Shown: positions 1 through 8,664 of the stretch, piece by piece
Position numbering within the stretch: the stretch's first letter is position 1
How the letters are laid out: the number at the start of each line of letters is the position of its first letter
Assembly (NCBI RefSeq): GCF_018614205.1
Contig: NZ_JAGGOS010000056.1
Span: forward strand, 1-50,438
From: Streptomyces sp. ISL-36
GTDB taxonomy: Bacteria > Actinomycetota > Actinomycetes > Streptomycetales > Streptomycetaceae
DNA: 50,438 bases
Reading direction: 5' to 3'
Program-made: the position numbers and the translations under genes
The notes under the pieces: model-generated
Databases searched by the model: none
Told to the model about the DNA's origin: nothing
The model's input: only the letters and a program-made list of their open reading frames with translations

Positions 1-552
1 GCCGCCCTCCGGGCCCGGGCGGGTGTCCGGCCCGGAGCCGGGGGCGGACGCGAGCCGACCACCGGGGCCGAGGCGGCCGTTGGGCGCCGCCGGCTCTCCC
101 CGGGCCACCCTCTCGTCGGCCCGGCCGATCAGCCAGTCCCGGCTCGGGACGACGAGCCCCGCCGGGGTGAACGCGATCTTGCGGAGCTCGACATGGCTGC
201 CGGAGTCCTTCCGCCACAGCCCGCTGACGATGTCGACGGCCTCCTCGGGCGTCGCGGCGAACTCCAGCCCCGCGTAGACGGGCGCGCAGGCGTCCAGGCC
301 GAGGTCCTGCGCGGAGAGACGGCGGCCCAGGCGGCGGGTGAAGACCTCGGCGATGAGGGCGGGGGTGGTGCCCCGCGGCTGCTGACCGCGCAGCCAGCGG
401 GTGACGGAGGTCTTGTCGTACCGCAGGTCGAGTCCGTGCTCCAGGCCGAGCTGGTCGACCCTCCTGGCCAGGCCCGCGTTGGAGAACCCGGCCTCGGCGA
501 TGAGTGCGGCGAGCTGGCGGTTCGGGATGCGCTGTGGGGGTCGTTCCGTCAT
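1..552 (-). CDS. HTH transcriptional regulator, 5' part only
   Basis: The reading frame opens at ATG 552 and runs off the left edge, giving 184 codons of the N-terminus. An AGGAG lies about 12 nt before the start. The first 70 residues ([20 protein letters not shown]...) look like the helical DNA-binding region of the large Streptomyces regulators with an N-terminal HTH and C-terminal repeats (NsdA-like proteins). They include the segment [19 protein letters not shown], a typical recognition-helix-like stretch. A second block (about 70-130) and a Gly/Pro-rich linker follow to the edge. It is divergent from lipB. The C-terminal part is outside the window, so ligand and role cannot be judged. 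The family assignment is from pattern memory. Confidence 0.75.
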   Translation of the reverse strand, partial: MTERPPQRIPNRQLAALIAEAGFSNAGLARRVDQLGLEHGLDLRYDKTSVTRWLRGQQPRGTTPALIAEVFTRRLGRRLSAQDLGLDACAPVYAGLEFAATPEEAVDIVSGLWRKDSGSHVELRKIAFTPAGLVVPSRDWLIGRADERVARGEPAAPNGRLGPGGRLASAPGSGPDTRPGPEGG

Positions 553-842
553 CAGCTGTGCGGTCTCCTGCCTTCCGGGCCCGGTGGCAGCCCTCATGGA
601 ACGGCGTGAATTTAGCGGCCCCCACCGCCTATACCGCCTCCTTCGCCCCACATTCATCCGATCGTGTGAGGATTGGGGCCATCGCTGACGTGCGGGGTGG
701 CGCGGGCTTCCCGCTCCCACCTGCCGGACCGGTGTCAGCGGCGCCGCCGTACAGTGGCATGGGCGCGAATGACGCATGGTGCCGAGCCGATCCCGGGACG
801 ATCCCCGGGACGCGGCCCCGGCACCCAGGAGGAGGCCATGCC

Positions 843-1652
843 GTGAGTGAGCTGCGATTCGTCCGTCTGGGGTTCGGCGCGGAAGCCGTCGAGTACCAGG
901 TGGCCTGGGACAAGCAGCGCGAGGTGCACGCGGCCCGGTTCGCCGACGAGATCACCGACACCTGTCTGCTCCTGGAGCACCCGCCCGTGTACACCGCGGG
1001 CCGGCGCACCGCGGAGAGCGAGCGCCCCCTGGACGGGACGCCGGTCGTGGACGTGGACCGCGGTGGCAAGATCACCTGGCACGGCCCGGGCCAGCTGGTC
1101 GGCTATCCGATCATGAAGCTGCCCCGCCCCGTCGACGTCGTGGCGCATGTCCGCCGTCTGGAGGAGGCGCTGATCCGCACGGCGGCCGAGTTCGGCCTGG
1201 AGACCACGCGGATCGAGGGCCGCAGCGGTGTGTGGGTGCTCGGCGACCCGGTCGAGGAGCGTCCCGCGCTCGGCGGTCTCTCGCTCGACTTCGACCCGCG
1301 CCTGACCGACGAGGAGTTCGACCCGCGGCTGAACGGCCCGGAGTACGCCCCGTCCAACGCCGGCCAGCGCCGCGAGGACCGGAAGCTGGCGGCGATCGGT
1401 ATCCGTGTCGCCAAGGGCGTGACGATGCACGGCTTCGCACTGAACGTGAACCCGGACAACATCTGGTTCGACCGGATCATCCCGTGCGGCATCCGCGACG
1501 CGGGCGTGGCCTCGCTCGCGAACGAGCTGGGCCGGGACATCACGATCGAGGAGGTCCTGCCCGTGGTGGAGAAGCACCTGCGCGCGGTCCTGGAGAGCGC
1601 GGAGCTGAAGCCGCGCGAGATCGAGCGAGCCGATGTGACGGCCTCCGCCTAA
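843..1652 (+). CDS. lipB: LipB, octanoyl-[ACP]:protein N-octanoyltransferase
   Basis: Transfers the octanoyl group from octanoyl-ACP to lipoyl domains of 2-oxoacid dehydrogenases and GcvH, the first step of lipoate assembly; cytoplasmic. The GTG at 843 is chosen because AGGAGG sits 7 nt upstream and the protein begins [12 protein letters not shown], as in other streptomycetes; 269 aa. Family motifs are visible: [16 protein letters not shown] (about 74-89), the catalytic lysine in RKLAAIGIR (K181), and the catalytic cysteine in [12 protein letters not shown] (C215). Residues about 135-178 form an acidic insertion typical of actinobacterial LipB. lipA follows after 138 nt, so the two enzymes act in sequence. 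Confidence is high. Confidence 0.97.
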   Translation: MSELRFVRLGFGAEAVEYQVAWDKQREVHAARFADEITDTCLLLEHPPVYTAGRRTAESERPLDGTPVVDVDRGGKITWHGPGQLVGYPIMKLPRPVDVVAHVRRLEEALIRTAAEFGLETTRIEGRSGVWVLGDPVEERPALGGLSLDFDPRLTDEEFDPRLNGPEYAPSNAGQRREDRKLAAIGIRVAKGVTMHGFALNVNPDNIWFDRIIPCGIRDAGVASLANELGRDITIEEVLPVVEKHLRAVLESAELKPREIERADVTASA

Positions 1653-1790
1653 GGCTTGTCCGGCACGACCTGGGGGCCGAGGGCCCCGGGAATGCCGGGC
1701 TCTGGCCATAGGTTGGCCAGACGTAAAACCGTACGAACAACGGGCGTACCCTGGTGTGCGCCGAAGAATCGAAGCTACAGGGAGCCGGTC

Positions 1791-2744
1791 GTGTCCGCAG
1801 TCGCACCCGACGGACGCAAGATGCTGCGCCTGGAGGTCCGTAACGCCCAGACCCCCATCGAGCGCAAGCCCGAGTGGATCAAGACCCGGGCGAAGATGGG
1901 TCCCGAGTACACGAAGATGCAGGGTCTCGTGAAGAGCGAGGGTCTGCACACGGTCTGCCAGGAGGCGGGCTGTCCCAACATCTTCGAATGCTGGGAGGAC
2001 CGCGAGGCCACCTTCCTCATCGGCGGTGACCAGTGCACGCGGCGCTGCGACTTCTGCCAGATCGACACGGGCAAGCCGGAGGCGCTGGACCGTGACGAGC
2101 CGCGCCGGGTGGGCGAGTCGGTCGTCACCATGGACCTGAACTACGCCACCATCACCGGCGTCGCGCGCGACGACCTGGAGGACGGCGGCGCCTGGCTGTA
2201 CGCGGAGACCGTGCGCCAGATCCACGAGCAGACCGCGGACCGCGCCGACGGCCGGACGAAGGTGGAGCTGCTCGCCCCCGACTTCAACGCGGTGCCGGAG
2301 CTCCTGGCGGAGGTCTTCGCCTCCCGTCCCGAGGTCTTCGCGCACAACGTGGAGACCGTGCCGCGGATCTTCAAGCGGATCCGTCCGGGCTTCCGGTACG
2401 AGCGTTCGCTGGACGTCATCACCAAGGCCCGTGACTACGGTCTGGTCACGAAGTCGAACCTGATCCTCGGCATGGGCGAGACCCGCGAGGAGATCAGCGA
2501 GGCGCTGCAGCACCTGCACGACGCCGGGTGCGAGCTGATCACGATCACGCAGTACCTGCGTCCGTCGGTCCGGCACCACCCCGTGGAGCGCTGGGTGAAG
2601 CCGCAGGAGTTCGTGGAGCTGAAGGAGGAGGCCGACGAGATCGGCTTCTCCGGCGTGATGTCCGGCCCGCTGGTCCGCTCCTCGTACCGTGCGGGGCGTC
2701 TCTACCAGCAGGCCATGGAGAAGCGCAGCCGAGCTGAAGCGTAG
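1791..2744 (+). CDS. lipA: LipA, lipoyl synthase (radical SAM)
   Basis: Inserts two sulfurs into protein-bound octanoyl chains to make lipoyl cofactor. Start GTG 1791 has GGGAG just upstream; 317 aa, normal family length. Both Fe-S clusters are complete: the auxiliary cluster cysteines C56, C61 and C67 ([12 protein letters not shown]) and the radical SAM triad C82, C86, C89 (CTRRCDFC). The C-terminal RSSYRAG (serine ligand of the auxiliary cluster) is present. It follows lipB in the same direction. Oddity: the last codons and stop are duplicated 103 nt downstream as part of a tandem repeat that also carries the terminator. Confidence 0.97.
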   Translation: MSAVAPDGRKMLRLEVRNAQTPIERKPEWIKTRAKMGPEYTKMQGLVKSEGLHTVCQEAGCPNIFECWEDREATFLIGGDQCTRRCDFCQIDTGKPEALDRDEPRRVGESVVTMDLNYATITGVARDDLEDGGAWLYAETVRQIHEQTADRADGRTKVELLAPDFNAVPELLAEVFASRPEVFAHNVETVPRIFKRIRPGFRYERSLDVITKARDYGLVTKSNLILGMGETREEISEALQHLHDAGCELITITQYLRPSVRHHPVERWVKPQEFVELKEEADEIGFSGVMSGPLVRSSYRAGRLYQQAMEKRSRAEA

Positions 2745-2878
2745 GTTGCGGGTCCGCCCGAGGAACGAGGGCGGGCACGCGGCCGCAGCGGCAGCGAGGC
2801 GCAGCTCGACCAACAGGCGCGGGAAGCGCAGCCGAGCTGGAGCGTAGGTTGCGGGTCCGCCCGAGGAACGAGGGCGGA
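2720..2878 (+). repeat. Direct repeat duplicating the lipA 3' end and terminator region
   Basis: A 56-bp segment at 2720-2775 recurs at 2823-2878 (offset 103 bp) with one substitution (gctgaagcg versus gctggagcg). The first copy contains the last six codons and the TAG of lipA; the second copy is non-coding. Both contain the half-site GGGTCCGCCC and GAGGAACGAGGGCGG. Only the second copy completes the perfect terminator stem; in the first copy the 3' arm reads GGGCGGGCACGC and is mismatched. Confidence 0.9.
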
Positions 2879-2883
2879 CCCGC
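2851..2883 (+). terminator. Terminator downstream of lipA
   Basis: Perfect 12-bp inverted repeat: GCGGGTCCGCCC (2851-2862) and GGGCGGACCCGC (2872-2883) with a 9-nt loop. No T-run follows, as is usual in Streptomyces. It lies in the second copy of the lipA-end repeat. Confidence 0.75.
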
Positions 2884-2953
2884 GGCGGTGCGGTCTCCCG
2901 GCGCCGTGTGAATCGACGCACAAGTGACTACTGGCGGGTAGTGGCCGAATACG

Positions 2954-3001
2954 CCGCGGTCCGCACACCTCCCCAGGTCGGGGCCGGTGTGCGGGCCGCG
3001 G
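2954..3001 (+). other. Strong GC-rich hairpin in the lipA downstream region
   Basis: Arms 2954-2969 and 2986-3001 pair over 16 positions with a single T-G wobble; CCCC 2971-2974 and GGGG 2980-2983 can extend the inner stem. It lies within the 303-nt gap between the lipA terminator and the next gene. It could be a second terminator for lipA or a structured element; no coding signal is seen around it. Confidence 0.55.
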
Positions 3002-3050
3002 CGCCGTTTCCGGGGCCGCACGACCAGATGCGTCGAGGCTTCATCAGTGT

Positions 3051-3079
3051 TTGACCACCGAGTCATGCCCTGGTAACAC
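3051..3079 (+). promoter_or_regulatory. Candidate promoter for the small gene at 3187
   Basis: TTGACC at 3051-3056 and TAACAC at 3074-3079 are separated by 17 nt, a good fit to an HrdB-type -35 and a moderate -10. They precede the ATG at 3187 by about 110 nt. Sequence inference only. Confidence 0.4.
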
Positions 3080-3186
3080 CAATCTGTGAGCCTGGCTTCA
3101 CACACCGCCACACCGCCACACCCTGAGCGCCGTACCCGCTCAACCCCCCACCTCATCTCATCCATGCTTGAGGGAGGACCCCAGAG

Positions 3187-3399
3187 ATGCAGGCCCCGAC
3201 CCATGTCCGCGCCACCCCCATCCCGTCCGTCACCGGTGCCCTGAAGGCCGTCGAGGCGTTGCTGCTCGGCAGCGGTCAGCGGACCGCCCGCCGCAACGCC
3301 TGGACCTCCGTCCTGGAGGACCGCCGCCGCGCCAAGGACCGGGTCGAGGCCCAGCATGTGATGGAGGCCGTGGCTGGCCGCGCTTCGCGGGCCACGTAA
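3187..3399 (+). CDS. Small conserved Streptomyces protein, function unknown
   Basis: A 70-aa cytoplasmic protein. ATG 3187 is preceded by GGGAGGA about 8 nt upstream. It contains the Arg/Ala-rich core GALKAVEALLLGSGQRTARRNAWTS followed by a basic amphipathic segment (LEDRRRAKDRVEAQHVMEAV). No membrane segment, metal site or enzymatic motif is seen. A gene of this kind sits in the same place between lipA and the DUF4191 gene in S. coelicolor (from memory), which supports it being real. The DUF4191 gene starts only 10 nt after its stop, so the two are probably co-transcribed. Function unknown. Confidence 0.75.
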   Translation: MQAPTHVRATPIPSVTGALKAVEALLLGSGQRTARRNAWTSVLEDRRRAKDRVEAQHVMEAVAGRASRAT

Positions 3400-3409
3400 A
3401 CTTCAGGAC

Positions 3410-4114
3410 ATGGCGAGGAAGGCAAACACGGGCAGCGGAGACGCTGCGAACCAGGGGCGACTGAAGCAGATCGCCCTCACGTACAAGATGACCCGAAAGG
3501 CCGATCCGAAGGTCGGGCTTGTCGTCGCGGGCGTGGGCATCGTCGTACTCGGTGTCCTCCTCGCGATCGGCTTCCTGATCGGACACCCGGTCTACGCCGG
3601 CATCCTGGGCTTCATCCTGGCGCTGCTGGCGATGGCGATCATCTTCGGACGGCGCGCCGAGCGGGCGGCCTTCGGGCAGATGGAGGGACAGCCGGGCGCG
3701 GCGGCGGCGGTGCTGCAGAACGTCGGACGCGGCTGGACGACCACCCCCGCGGTGGCGATGAACCGGAACCAGGACGTCGTGCACCGCGCGGTCGGCCGGG
3801 CCGGCATCGTGCTGGTGGCGGAGGGCAACCCGAACCGGCTGAGGACGCTGCTGGCGGCCGAGAAGAAGAAGATGGCCCGGATCGTCGTGGACGTACCGGT
3901 GCACGACATCATCGTCGGCAACGGCGAGGGTCAGGTGCCGCTGAAGAAGGTCCGTACGACCATGCTGAAGATGCCGCGGGTGCTCTCCGGCCCGCAGGTG
4001 ACGGCGGCCAACGACCGGCTGCGCGCGATGGGCGACCTGATGAGCAACATGCCGCTGCCGAAGGGCCCGATGCCGAAGGGCATGCGGATGCCGCGCGGCG
4101 GAAAGATGCGCTGA
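3410..4114 (+). CDS. DUF4191 family membrane protein
   Basis: 234 aa. A short basic N-terminus (MARKANTGSGDAANQGRLKQ) is followed by two close transmembrane helices at roughly 38-80 (VGLVVAGVGIVVLGVLLAIG and AGILGFILALLAMAIIFG). After these comes a soluble C-terminal domain of about 150 residues containing GRAGIVLVAEGNP and ending in a basic Met/Pro/Lys-rich tail (PKGPMPKGMRMPRGGKMR). This layout is the DUF4191 family, conserved in Actinobacteria near lipoate genes; its biochemical role is not established. It starts 10 nt after the preceding small gene and ends at a shared terminator facing the RDD gene. Confidence 0.88.
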   Translation: MARKANTGSGDAANQGRLKQIALTYKMTRKADPKVGLVVAGVGIVVLGVLLAIGFLIGHPVYAGILGFILALLAMAIIFGRRAERAAFGQMEGQPGAAAAVLQNVGRGWTTTPAVAMNRNQDVVHRAVGRAGIVLVAEGNPNRLRTLLAAEKKKMARIVVDVPVHDIIVGNGEGQVPLKKVRTTMLKMPRVLSGPQVTAANDRLRAMGDLMSNMPLPKGPMPKGMRMPRGGKMR

Positions 4115-4128
4115 GCCCACCGAGAGCG

Positions 4129-4174
4129 AAAGAGGGGCGCCCCGGGACCGTTCGGTTCCGGGGCCCCCCTCTTT
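4129..4174. terminator. Bidirectional terminator between DUF4191 and RDD genes
   Basis: AAAGAGGGG...GCCCCGG on the left pairs with CCGGGGC...CCTCTTT on the right around the loop gaccgttcggtt. A-tract and T-tract flanks make it work as a terminator in both directions for the two convergent genes. Confidence 0.8.
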
Positions 4175-4186
4175 CGTTGTCGTGGG

Positions 4187-4654
4187 TCAGATCCGGACCT
4201 GGACGGCGCCGGTGAGGCGGTCGTGCAGTCCGCGGCCGTCGCGGTCCCAGATCAGGGCCGGGACGGCCAGGCAGACGAGCAGGCTCCGGACGGCCACGCG
4301 GACGATGCCGAGCCGGCCGCCGCCCACCGAGGCGACGCGGAGGCCGAAGAGCCGCTTGCCGGGGGTGGAGCCGACGGTGCCGACCGTCAGCACGCTCAGG
4401 ACGAGCAGGATGACCAGGGCCCAGTTGCCGGTCGCCTGGCTGTAGCCGTGGGTGACCAGGCCGTATGCGATCAGCATGCAGAGGGCCCAGTCGACGGTGA
4501 GGGCGCCGATCCGGCGGCCGGGCCGGGCGATCGAACCGGGGCCCTCCTCGGGAAGCCCGAGCTGCCGACCGCGGTAACCGAAGTCGACGCCTGCGTCCTC
4601 GGCCGCCGCGCGGGGGCCGGACAGCCATGATCCGAGTGCTTGCCTGTTGTCCAC
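4187..4654 (-). CDS. RDD family membrane protein
   Basis: 155 aa, start GTG 4654. Hydrophobic helices lie at about 50-70 ([17 protein letters not shown]), 78-100 ([19 protein letters not shown]) and 115-135 ([19 protein letters not shown]). The signature [13 protein letters not shown] and the conserved [12 protein letters not shown] and [13 protein letters not shown] segments identify the RDD domain. Function is unknown; RDD proteins are often proposed as small transporters. It is convergent with the DUF4191 gene and divergent from glnA. A TACCGT lies 6 nt before the GTG (4661-4666, minus strand) and no Shine-Dalgarno is seen, so the mRNA is probably leaderless. Confidence 0.88.
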   Translation of the reverse strand: MDNRQALGSWLSGPRAAAEDAGVDFGYRGRQLGLPEEGPGSIARPGRRIGALTVDWALCMLIAYGLVTHGYSQATGNWALVILLVLSVLTVGTVGSTPGKRLFGLRVASVGGGRLGIVRVAVRSLLVCLAVPALIWDRDGRGLHDRLTGAVQVRI

Positions 4655-4738
4655 GCGTCCACGGTACTGCGCCCGATTTTGATCACTTCGGCCCGGGTCG
4701 GCGTCGGCGCTCCGCGATGCCGGTCACACCCGCGCCGG

Positions 4739-4754
4739 TTAACTTGAGCGAAAC
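4739..4754 (+). promoter_or_regulatory. Candidate GlnR half-site upstream of glnA
   Basis: TTAAC (4739-4743), six bases, GAAAC (4750-4754) fits the a-b element of GlnR boxes (gTnAC-n6-GaAAC). An additional GTCAC lies at 4723-4727 but not at the full 22-bp period. It is located about 120-135 nt before the glnA start. Motif inference only. Confidence 0.5.
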
Positions 4755-4875
4755 AAATGGGTCATGCTTGAGAAATCCCGTCTGCCTATGGTCGGGTCCA
4801 GCGTGTGCCACCGCACTGGCCGCACGACCGAGCTGCAACCCCGCCCCTCCCCGGGCCGGGAGTAGGAGGAGTTGG

Positions 4876-6285
4876 ATGTTCCAGAACGCCGACGAGGCCA
4901 AGAAGTTCATCAAGGACAACGACGTCAAAATGGTCGACGTCCGTTTCTGTGACCTTCCGGGAGTGATGCAGCACTTCACGATCCCGGCGACGGCGTTCGA
5001 CCCGTCCGAGGAGCTCGCCTTCGACGGCTCGTCGATCCGCGGTTTCCAGGCCATCCACGAGTCGGACATGGCGCTGCGCGCGGACCTGTCGACGGCCCGC
5101 CTGGACCCGTTCCGCCGTGACAAGACGCTGAACATCAACTTCTTCATCCACGACCCGATCACGGGCGAGCAGTACAGCCGTGACCCGCGCAACATCGCGA
5201 AGAAGGCCGAGGCCTACCTGGCCTCCACCGGCATCGCGGACACCGCGTTCTTCGGCCCCGAGGCCGAGTTCTACGTCTTCGACTCGGTGCGCTTCGAGAC
5301 CTCGGCGAACCAGGGCTTCTACCACATCGACTCCGAGGCCGGCGCCTGGAACACCGGCAAGGTCGAGGACAACCGCGGCTACAAGGTCCGCTACAAGGGC
5401 GGCTACTTCCCGGCCCCGCCGGTGGACCACTTCGCCGACCTGCGTGCGGAGATCTCCCTGGAGCTGGAGAACGTCGGCCTGCAGGTCGAGCGCCAGCACC
5501 ACGAGGTCGGCACCGCCGGCCAGGCCGAGATCAACTACAAGTTCAACACGCTGCTCGCCGCGGCCGACGACCTGATGCTCTTCAAGTACATCGTGAAGAA
5601 CGTCGCCTGGCGCAACGGCAAGACCGCGACCTTCATGCCGAAGCCGATCTTCGGCGACAACGGCTCGGGCATGCACGTCCACCAGTCGCTGTGGCAGAAC
5701 GGCGACCCGCTGTTCTACGACGAGCAGGGCTACGCGGGCCTGTCGGACACCGCCCGCTACTACATCGGCGGCATCCTGAAGCACGCCCCGTCGCTGCTGG
5801 CCTTCACCAACCCGACGGTGAACTCGTACCACCGCCTGGTCCCCGGCTTCGAGGCCCCGGTCAACCTGGTCTACTCGCAGCGCAACCGCTCCGCGGCCAT
5901 GCGTATCCCGATCACGGGCTCGAACCCGAAGGCCAAGCGCGTCGAGTTCCGCGCGCCGGACCCGTCCTCGAACCCGTACCTCGCCTTCTCGGCGCTGCTC
6001 CTCGCGGGCCTCGACGGCATCAAGAACAAGATCGAGCCGGCCGAGCCGATCGACAAGGACCTCTACGAGCTGGCGCCCGAGGAGCACGCGGGTGTCGCCC
6101 AGGTCCCGACCTCGCTCCCGGCGGTCCTGGACGCCCTGGAGGCGGACAACGAGTACCTGCAGGCCGGCGGTGTCTTCACCTCCGACCTGATCGAGACCTG
6201 GATCGACTACAAGCGCACGAACGAGATCGCCCCGATCCAGCTGCGCCCGCACCCGCACGAGTTCGAGCTGTACTTCGACCTCTAA
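4876..6285 (+). CDS. glnA: GlnA, glutamine synthetase type I (GSI-beta)
   Basis: ATP-dependent condensation of glutamate and ammonium to glutamine; cytoplasmic dodecamer and main nitrogen-assimilation enzyme. ATG 4876 follows AGGAGG with good spacing and gives 469 aa, the standard GSI length. Visible signatures: the beta-grasp start ([18 protein letters not shown]), the DGSSIRGFQ loop, [11 protein letters not shown] (metal-site glutamates), the [10 protein letters not shown] segment, NRSAAMRIP, and the adenylylation tyrosine in DLYEL at Y397. GlnE, which modifies this tyrosine, is encoded at 47023-50010. A GlnR-like half-site lies upstream and a long palindromic terminator follows. Confidence 0.98.
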   Translation: MFQNADEAKKFIKDNDVKMVDVRFCDLPGVMQHFTIPATAFDPSEELAFDGSSIRGFQAIHESDMALRADLSTARLDPFRRDKTLNINFFIHDPITGEQYSRDPRNIAKKAEAYLASTGIADTAFFGPEAEFYVFDSVRFETSANQGFYHIDSEAGAWNTGKVEDNRGYKVRYKGGYFPAPPVDHFADLRAEISLELENVGLQVERQHHEVGTAGQAEINYKFNTLLAAADDLMLFKYIVKNVAWRNGKTATFMPKPIFGDNGSGMHVHQSLWQNGDPLFYDEQGYAGLSDTARYYIGGILKHAPSLLAFTNPTVNSYHRLVPGFEAPVNLVYSQRNRSAAMRIPITGSNPKAKRVEFRAPDPSSNPYLAFSALLLAGLDGIKNKIEPAEPIDKDLYELAPEEHAGVAQVPTSLPAVLDALEADNEYLQAGGVFTSDLIETWIDYKRTNEIAPIQLRPHPHEFELYFDL

Positions 6286-6355
6286 GCCGCGGTCGCTGCC
6301 TGCCGGCAGGTTCGGCACTCGGCAGGTGGCGTGGTTCGGCAGGTCGCATGATGTG

Positions 6356-6403
6356 ACGGCGAAGGCCGTCTCCCCGGAGCTCCGGGGAGACGGCCTTCGC
6401 CGT
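6356..6403. terminator. 48-nt perfect palindrome, bidirectional terminator
   Basis: Two 24-nt arms meet at the centre CCGGAGCTCCGG without mismatch (left arm begins ACGGCGAAGG, right arm ends CCTTCGCCGT). It lies between the convergent ends of glnA and the small minus-strand gene at 6410. A full-length hairpin has almost no loop, so the RNA should fold with the central AGCT unpaired. Confidence 0.8.
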
Positions 6404-6409
6404 CGTGCG

Positions 6410-6685
6410 TCAGCGGCCGTAGCGGATCAGGGCGCGGACCATGCGGCAGGTGGTGTCGGAGGGCGGGTGGATGCCGATGCGCTCGGCCGTCGTACGTATC
6501 GTCGCGTTGCGCGCCTTCGCCGGCTCGTGGACGCCCGAGTCGAGCAGGGCGATCGCGAGGCGCATGGCCTTCAGGCGGCGGTTGTGGCTCACGTACCACT
6601 CGCGGGGACGGCCCGCGGGGAGCGGCTTCTTCTGGAGGGGCTTCCAGGGTTCGAGGGACAGCGTCCGGGTCATGGCGACGGCCAT
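6410..6685 (-). CDS. Small conserved basic protein, function unknown
   Basis: 91 aa. The start at ATG 6685 is chosen because AGGAGG lies 6 nt upstream; an internal ATG four codons later is less well placed. The sequence is strongly basic with a conserved-looking core (SLEPWKPLQKKPLPAGRPREW, then YVSHNRRLKAMRLAIALLDS) and a C-terminal CRMVRALIRYGR. No membrane segment or known catalytic motif is seen. It lies next to glnA in convergent orientation. I recognise it as a protein conserved in Streptomyces but of unknown role. Confidence 0.75.
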   Translation of the reverse strand: MAVAMTRTLSLEPWKPLQKKPLPAGRPREWYVSHNRRLKAMRLAIALLDSGVHEPAKARNATIRTTAERIGIHPPSDTTCRMVRALIRYGR

Positions 6686-6833
6686 GGGCGACCTCCTGGC
6701 GAACGGTGGGTGCGGGCCCTCCCCGGGACCCTCACCTTCACCCCCCATTTTAGGCGCCCCCACTGACAATCGGCCCTGGCCAGACGGGGTTTGAGGGGTG
6801 GTGGCGGAGCATCCGGGGGGTACCGTGTGAGGT

Positions 6834-7193
6834 ATGGAGATCTGGATCAATCCCGCCTGTTCCAAGTGCCGCAGCGCCGTCGGGCTGCTCGACGAGGAGG
6901 GCGCCGAGTACACCGTGCGCCGCTATCTGGAGGACGTGCCGAGCCCGGACGAGATCCGGGCCGTCCTGGAGCGGCTCGGGCTGGAGCCCTGGGACATCAC
7001 ACGGACCCAGGAGGCCGTCGCCAAGGAGCTGGGGCTGAAGGACTGGCCCCGGGACGAGGCGAACAGGGACCGGTGGGTGGAGGCGCTCGCCGCCCACCCC
7101 AAGCTGATCCAGCGGCCGATCATCACCGCGGACGACGGGACGGCCGTGGTCGCGCGGACCGAGGACGCGGTACGGGACGCCCTGTCACGCTGA
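6834..7193 (+). CDS. ArsC/Spx (YffB-like) family thioredoxin-fold protein
   Basis: 119 aa. It starts MEIWINPACSKCRSAVGLL, with the CxxC (C9, C12) at the N-terminus of a thioredoxin-like fold, and ends with the family segment HPKLIQRPIITADDGTAVVAR, whose arginine follows the conserved RP. This is the ArsC/Spx/YffB superfamily. True arsenate reductases of this type use the first cysteine, but no ars genes are nearby, so arsenate reduction is not supported by context. TACCGT at 6821-6826 lies 7 nt before the ATG, suggesting a leaderless transcript. Its 3' end overlaps the hydrolase gene on the other strand by 9 nt. Confidence 0.85.
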   Translation: MEIWINPACSKCRSAVGLLDEEGAEYTVRRYLEDVPSPDEIRAVLERLGLEPWDITRTQEAVAKELGLKDWPRDEANRDRWVEALAAHPKLIQRPIITADDGTAVVARTEDAVRDALSR

Positions 7194-8042
7194 ACCGCGG
7201 GGCGCCAGGAAGCGCGCGATGCGGTCGTACGTCTCCGGCGGGGACGCCACCGGCAGGGTGTGGTGGGTGGCCCCGGGCAGCGTCGCCGTCTCCACGCCGG
7301 GGACGGCGGCCCGCGCCCGGGAGGCCACCCGGGCGATGTCGTGGGCCCGGCTGCGCTCGGCGAGGAGGAGGAGCGTCGGCGGCTTCAGGGTGCTCAGCTC
7401 CGCGGGTGAGGGGCGGGGACCCGCGACCGGGCGGAGGGTGGGGAAGTCGGCGGCGAGGGCGTTCAGGTTCTTCCACTCCGGGTCGAGCGGCGCGCCGGCC
7501 GTCTCCCACTCCAGGAACGAGGCGTTCCGGGCGGGGGTGGGGCGCAGCAGCATCGGCAGGGCGCGCAGCAGGTAACGCGGGCTGAAGCCGGCGAAGCAGT
7601 TCGTGGGGTCGAGGAGGACGAGCCGGTCGACCCTGTCCGGCGCCTTCAGCGCGTACTGGAGGGCGATCCAGGCCCCGTACGAGTGGCCGACGAGTGCGGC
7701 GGCCGGGAGGCCCAGGGCGTCCAGGAGGGCGTCGAGCCAGGCTCTCAGGTCCTCGGCCGTACGGAGGGGGTGTGCGCCGTCCGGGACGCTGCGGCCCGGC
7801 TCGCCGATCAGGTCGACCGCGTGGACGCGGTGGGTATTGCCGAGTGCGACGGCGGTGGCGTACCAGCCGGTGGCGGTGGCTCCACCACCTGGCAGGAGAA
7901 GCACCGGTGAGCCGCCCTCGGGGCCGTGGCTGAGCAGACGGGTCGTGCCGTGGGCCGTCACGATCTCCGAACTCGTGGTGGGCTCGGGCCATTTGGCGAG
8001 GACCGCGTCGTGCGCGGCGAGGAACGTCTCGGACACGAACAT
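7185..8042 (-). CDS. Alpha/beta hydrolase
   Basis: 285 aa. Core features of the alpha/beta hydrolase fold are present: oxyanion region LLLPGGGATATGW (about 48-60), nucleophile elbow GHSYG with S121, a likely acid after the strand TLLLLAE, and the catalytic histidine in ATHHTLP near 263. No signal peptide, so it is cytoplasmic. The substrate cannot be deduced. It is divergent from a MarR regulator with a palindromic operator in the 64-nt gap, so expression is probably controlled by that regulator. Confidence 0.9.
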   Translation of the reverse strand: MFVSETFLAAHDAVLAKWPEPTTSSEIVTAHGTTRLLSHGPEGGSPVLLLPGGGATATGWYATAVALGNTHRVHAVDLIGEPGRSVPDGAHPLRTAEDLRAWLDALLDALGLPAAALVGHSYGAWIALQYALKAPDRVDRLVLLDPTNCFAGFSPRYLLRALPMLLRPTPARNASFLEWETAGAPLDPEWKNLNALAADFPTLRPVAGPRPSPAELSTLKPPTLLLLAERSRAHDIARVASRARAAVPGVETATLPGATHHTLPVASPPETYDRIARFLAPRGSA

Positions 8043-8065
8043 CGGGCAACACCTCTCGCTGGGCG

Positions 8066-8088
8066 ATAATCTCGCTGAACGAGATAAT
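8066..8088. promoter_or_regulatory. Palindromic operator between hydrolase and marR
   Basis: ATAATCTCG (8066-8074), CTGAA, CGAGATAAT (8080-8088): 9-bp arms with one mismatch, AT-rich against the local background, placed midway between the divergent starts. It resembles MarR-family sites. An extra TCTCGCT half-site lies at 8054-8060. Confidence 0.65.
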
Positions 8089-8106
8089 AGGAGGAGGGGA
8101 GGCGTC

Positions 8107-8664
8107 GTGACAGAGTCACCGGAGAGAGCGATCTTTCATCTGCTGCGCGCGGTCACCGTCGAATACGGCTTGCGGCAGGGGGAGTTCGCCGTCCGCAACG
8201 GTATGCACGCCACCGACGTACGGGCCCTGATCTGCCTCCTCGACGCCGAACGCGCCGGCGTGGACGCCACCGCGGGGTGGCTCGGTGCGCAGCTCGGCCT
8301 CAACTCGGCCGGGACGACCGCCGTCATCGACCGGCTCGAACGCCTCGGCCATGTCGCCCGGATCCGCGACGACCGCGACCGGCGCCGTGTGCTGCTGCGG
8401 GTCGAGGACCGGGCCAAGGAGCTGGGCGGTGCCTCCTTCGGGCCGCTGATCGACAGAACGGTGGCGCTGCTGCGGGAGTTCGACGAGGGGGAGGTGGACG
8501 CCGTGCGGCGGTTCCTGACGGGAGTACGGGAGATCATGGCCGCGAGCCGTACTCCTCCGCCACCGAGCAGCTCACCCTCGCCGACTTCCTCGCCTCGGGC
8601 GCGTACGACCGGCATGTGCGGCGGATGCGCCGGCGCCATCGTGAACGCCGTGACCGGCTGGTGA
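8107..8664 (+). CDS. MarR family transcriptional regulator (C-terminal tail altered)
   Basis: 185 aa from GTG 8107, which has GGAGG shortly upstream. The winged helix is clear: TAGWLGAQLGLNSAGTTAVI (recognition region), then RLERLGHVARIRDDRDRRRVLLR (wing). The family body ends around REIMAAS at about residue 147. The last 35 or so residues are low-complexity Pro/Ser and look like out-of-frame reading of a neighbouring gene fragment, which retains coding character in another frame (see the MocR remnant). The normal stop therefore seems to have been lost by a deletion; DNA binding should be intact. It probably represses itself and the divergent hydrolase. Confidence 0.85.
   Translation: MTESPERAIFHLLRAVTVEYGLRQGEFAVRNGMHATDVRALICLLDAERAGVDATAGWLGAQLGLNSAGTTAVIDRLERLGHVARIRDDRDRRRVLLRVEDRAKELGGASFGPLIDRTVALLREFDEGEVDAVRRFLTGVREIMAASRTPPPPSSSPSPTSSPRARTTGMCGGCAGAIVNAVTGW

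Noticed and set aside
735..2921. Long open frame antisense to lipB and lipA
   Set aside because: Shadow of the real genes; composition is Arg/Leu/Val-rich and no family motif is seen.
4786..6318. 510-codon frame antisense to glnA
   Set aside because: No start or ribosome signal and low-complexity composition; glnA is unambiguous.
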